Of a stretch of DNA of 7,217 nucleotides, positions 5,221-7,217 are shown piece after piece. The DNA is from Bacteroidales bacterium (lineage in GTDB: Bacteria; Bacteroidota; Bacteroidia; Bacteroidales; F082). Position numbers and translations under genes: made by a program. Within the stretch, counting starts at the first letter, position 1, and each line of letters starts with the position of its first letter. The notes under the pieces are model-generated. The model did no database searches. It worked only from the letters and a program-made list of their open reading frames with translations, and was not told the DNA's origin. The stretch is from NCBI GenBank assembly GCA_017651645.1, contig JAGCCO010000194.1, forward strand, positions 1 to 7,217, read 5' to 3'.

Positions 5221-6732
5221 TTATTGTTTCTTCAACCATTTCCCGCTCTCCGCTTCCTTGCCATTTGAAACCACCTTCCAAACATAAACCCCTTCAGCCC
5301 ATCCTCCAGCATCAATCGCCGTAACATTCTCCGTGATGGCTTGGCTGTGGATGAGTCTTCCGTTGGTGTCGTACACCTCCACCCAAGCATCCCGCACCCC
5401 CGTGCGGATATTCAGCACATCCTTCCCCGGATTAGGATAGGCAGTAGCCACCGCAAACCCATGCGAATACGCTTCCTCGATATTCAGAAAGTCAGAAACG
5501 GTGATTTTAATGATGCAATTTTCAGCCGCATGGGTGTTGTCATCCAGCCCATCGCAATACACTAGGCACCCACCATCGGGACAGGCAACTATGCACTCGG
5601 CAATGAGATATTTTGACGGATGGACATAATAAATCTCGCCGTATTTATTCAGGTCTTGATCCATGTAGGCGACATAGAGGTTGTGAGGGACTGCTCCATC
5701 CATGCCACCAGCCATATACACCTCGTCAGACGAGCCAAAATCGATTGTGTATAGGAATCCGCCTTGACATACTGTAGGAGTATGTATACCCCACGTATAA
5801 TGCGTCTGGATCATGTTCTCGTCATAAACCGACATTAGGATGTCTTGGTAGATTTCAGGATTGTTGTTATAGGCTGGCACCGACCATTTGTTGATGGAGT
5901 AAGTTTTTCCATTGTATCGGTTTACACGGAAATATGCGTTGTCACAACATGATACAGGTGGATAAGAAAGTTGGTCAACATTCACAATCGTATCCACAAG
6001 GTTCAAATCAGCGTCAAAAGTAAAGCAACTAAAGCCGTATGGGCCATCTGTCCGCTGCCTGATGATTCTGCAACCGAGGGAGTCGGGAGCGGTAACCAAG
6101 CCATGTCCCGAAAGCAAATCAGGATGGGCATTGATAAGGTTCTCCGCAAGCACATGCCCTGCATCGTCAAACTTTACAATCTTAACACCTTCATACTCGG
6201 TGATGTAGGAAAGAACAGCTCCACCGTCTTTGTTGACAATGACGTTAACGGTCTTATTGATCAGATGCCCATTAATTTCATAGAAATCGGAGCCGAACCA
6301 ATCGTAATCCTCAAAGGTCAGACCCAAGTCTTCATGTATGATGGCCTTATGGAAAGTACAGGTGTCACTGCCCTCGTGTCTTTTCAGGAAGTAGAAAAAA
6401 GGCTCGCGGTCTTGGAAGCGGAAGATTTCAGTAATAAAAGGGGTTGCAGTATCAGCCAAAAACTCCTCGTTCCAAACCTGGACTGATGCCAGCACTTCGC
6501 CGTCATCGCGCATTTTTTGGACAAAAACCACAGGCTTGTTGTCGTCATTTGTCTTCGAAGCCAAAGAAAGTAATGTGGTTTCATCAATATAGTTCATGGC
6601 AAATACGACAGTATCTCCCGTTGACCTAATCTCTTCAAGATGGTAAGGGTATTCTTGCCCTTGCATCGTCACCCCTCCCGCCATCAGCAGGAGCGCAAGC
6701 AGGGTGTAAATTCTTGTTGCTTTCATATTCAT
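5221..6732 (-). CDS. T9SS-exported surface protein (503 aa), first gene of the operon
   Basis: The longest start is the ATG at 6732 (MNMKATR...), but the ATG at 6726 gives exactly the N-terminus of the 558-residue paralogue (MKATR...) and is an equally good choice. The signal peptide runs through TLLALLLMAGGVTMQG, leaving QEY. The middle (about 400 residues) is beta-rich, with strands such as IVKFDDAGHVLAENL and FTFDADLNLVDTIV that align loosely with the paralogue. A Cys cluster with C-x3-C-x4-C-x3-C spacing (Cys380, 384, 389, 393) lies just before the sorting domain. YPNP at 432 opens a type A T9SS domain that ends basic (GKWLKKQ). Of the 60 residues from ATAYPNP on, 49 are identical to the paralogue. 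Six bases separate its stop from the lipoprotein gene. It is likely released or surface-anchored; function is unknown. Confidence 0.92.
   Translation of the reverse strand: MNMKATRIYTLLALLLMAGGVTMQGQEYPYHLEEIRSTGDTVVFAMNYIDETTLLSLASKTNDDNKPVVFVQKMRDDGEVLASVQVWNEEFLADTATPFITEIFRFQDREPFFYFLKRHEGSDTCTFHKAIIHEDLGLTFEDYDWFGSDFYEINGHLINKTVNVIVNKDGGAVLSYITEYEGVKIVKFDDAGHVLAENLINAHPDLLSGHGLVTAPDSLGCRIIRQRTDGPYGFSCFTFDADLNLVDTIVNVDQLSYPPVSCCDNAYFRVNRYNGKTYSINKWSVPAYNNNPEIYQDILMSVYDENMIQTHYTWGIHTPTVCQGGFLYTIDFGSSDEVYMAGGMDGAVPHNLYVAYMDQDLNKYGEIYYVHPSKYLIAECIVACPDGGCLVYCDGLDDNTHAAENCIIKITVSDFLNIEEAYSHGFAVATAYPNPGKDVLNIRTGVRDAWVEVYDTNGRLIHSQAITENVTAIDAGGWAEGVYVWKVVSNGKEAESGKWLKKQ
5273..5481 (-). repeat. 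Sorting-domain DNA repeat, copy 2 (in the 503-aa gene)
   Basis: This is the partner of 2968-3176 in a gapless alignment, with the same longest exact block of 35 bases at 5399-5433. The block is G+C-rich (34 of 60 at 5401-5460) compared with part of the same gene's middle (23 of 60 at 5881-5940). Confidence 0.85.
6688..6726 (-). repeat. Signal-peptide DNA repeat, copy 2
   Basis: This is the partner of 4530-4568, with 38 of 39 bases identical and the match ending at the second ATG of the 503-residue gene. That supports 6726 as the ancestral start. Confidence 0.8.
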
Positions 6733-6767
6733 ATTAGTCTTATTTGTCCTATAAGTCTCACTTCGTT

Positions 6768-6791
6768 AGCACGATAGCACGAAAGTACGAA
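6768..6791. repeat. Three tandem 8-bp units upstream of the operon
   Basis: The plus strand reads agcacgat, agcacgaa, agtacgaa in direct succession, followed by a weaker fourth unit, taacgaaa. The array is enclosed by a 7-bp inverted repeat, TTCGTTA (6762-6768) and TAACGAA (6792-6798). It lies between the stop of the right-edge gene and the operon start. Confidence 0.5.
6780..6787 (-). promoter_or_regulatory. Weak candidate -7 box for the three-gene operon
   Basis: On the minus strand TACTTTCG matches the TAnnTTTG consensus except at one position. It lies 47 bases before the ATG at 6732, inside the tandem repeat. No TTG was found at the expected -33 distance. The operon may instead use this as a poor or activated promoter, or be read through from the gene upstream. 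Confidence 0.25.
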
Positions 6792-6802
6792 TAACGAAAA
6801 TC

Positions 6803-7217
6803 CTATCTTCTCACAGCCACTTTCGCAAGAAAGTTTCTCCCCTCCGCATCCGTAATGCGCAGCAGGTAAACGCCTTGCGGCAAGTCCGTAACGGGGATTT
6901 CATTCGCATCGCGCAAGGTTTTCACCAACTGCCCGAGGGCGTTGTAGACCTGCACTTCGGCAACCTTAGCGCCTTCAATCAGCATAGTCTCTTTAGCAGG
7001 ATTGGGGTATAGCGAAACGTGCTGAAGGTCTTGTTCTTGAACCGATGTCTCATCAATATAGCAGATGTTGTATTCCGGGTTCTCAAAGACCTGCTCACCG
7101 TCTTTGTATTCGCATAGCAAATTATTCTCGCAATCATAGTAATCCAAATATCCTATTGGGAAATTGTTCGGAAAAATGCCCTCACGGAAAGTCAAAGCAT
7201 CATGCCACGGAAGATAA
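6803..7217 (-). CDS. T9SS cargo protein, C-terminal part only (5' end beyond right edge)
   Basis: The frame is open from the right edge; 137 complete codons are visible before the TAG at 6805-6803. There is no real start here: the TTG at 7195 is an internal Leu codon and the frame continues upstream of it (YLPWHDALTFREGIFPNN...). Residues 1-57 contain a Cys-rich strand pattern (YYDCENNLLCEYKDG, then NICYIDE) that matches the end of the domain preceding the sorting signal in the 591-residue protein. YPNP at 70 of the visible part starts a type A T9SS sorting domain (VYNALGQLVKTL, GVYLLRITDAEG, basic end VAVRR). Its last 68 residues share 43 identities with those of the Asp-box protein, including a 20-base identical DNA stretch (6896-6915 against 1172-1191). 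The passenger domain lies mostly outside the window, so function cannot be assigned. Confidence 0.9.
   Translation of the reverse strand, partial: YLPWHDALTFREGIFPNNFPIGYLDYYDCENNLLCEYKDGEQVFENPEYNICYIDETSVQEQDLQHVSLYPNPAKETMLIEGAKVAEVQVYNALGQLVKTLRDANEIPVTDLPQGVYLLRITDAEGRNFLAKVAVRR

Noticed and set aside
5971..6486. 171-residue plus-strand open frame
   Set aside because: It is antisense to the 503-residue T9SS protein and has no signal, domain or promoter of its own.
7193..7195. TTG as start codon of the right-edge gene
   Set aside because: The frame is open upstream to the window edge, and a T9SS cargo protein needs an N-terminal signal peptide that is not present here, so this is an internal Leu codon.

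Overview
The window reads as a fragment of a Bacteroidota chromosome, most likely from the order Bacteroidales. Three things point there: several secreted proteins end in type IX secretion system (T9SS) C-terminal sorting domains; upstream regions carry Bacteroidetes-type promoters (TAnnTTTG -7 box with an upstream TTG) instead of sigma70 promoters; and strong Shine-Dalgarno sequences are absent. Species cannot be assigned from this sequence alone. No RNA gene, transposase, CRISPR array or phage gene was seen.

Every supported gene is on the minus strand, so the region is read from right to left. First comes the 3' end of a T9SS cargo gene cut by the right edge (7217-6803). Next is a tight three-gene unit: a 503-residue T9SS cargo protein (6732-5221), a 213-residue thioredoxin-fold lipoprotein (5214-4573) and a 558-residue T9SS cargo protein (4568-2892), with gaps of only 6 and 4 bases. 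Then follow a 591-residue Asp-box (BNR-like) T9SS protein (2854-1079), whose promoter overlaps the stop codon of the gene before it, a 61-residue putative lipoprotein (902-717) with its own promoter, and the 5' part of a YD-repeat-like secreted protein (529-1) that runs off the left edge.

The common theme is cell-envelope and surface export. Four precursors have a signal peptide whose predicted cleavage leaves Gln at +1, and four proteins have visible T9SS sorting domains. These fall into two sequence classes. The 503- and 558-residue proteins share one class and are paralogues: their signal-peptide and sorting-domain DNA is nearly identical, while the segments between have diverged strongly. 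The Asp-box protein and the right-edge fragment share the other class. The thioredoxin-like lipoprotein between the two paralogues keeps the fold signature but has CSFG in place of the catalytic CxxC. No biochemical function can be assigned to the cargo proteins. The most unusual unit is the cargo / degenerate-thioredoxin lipoprotein / cargo operon.
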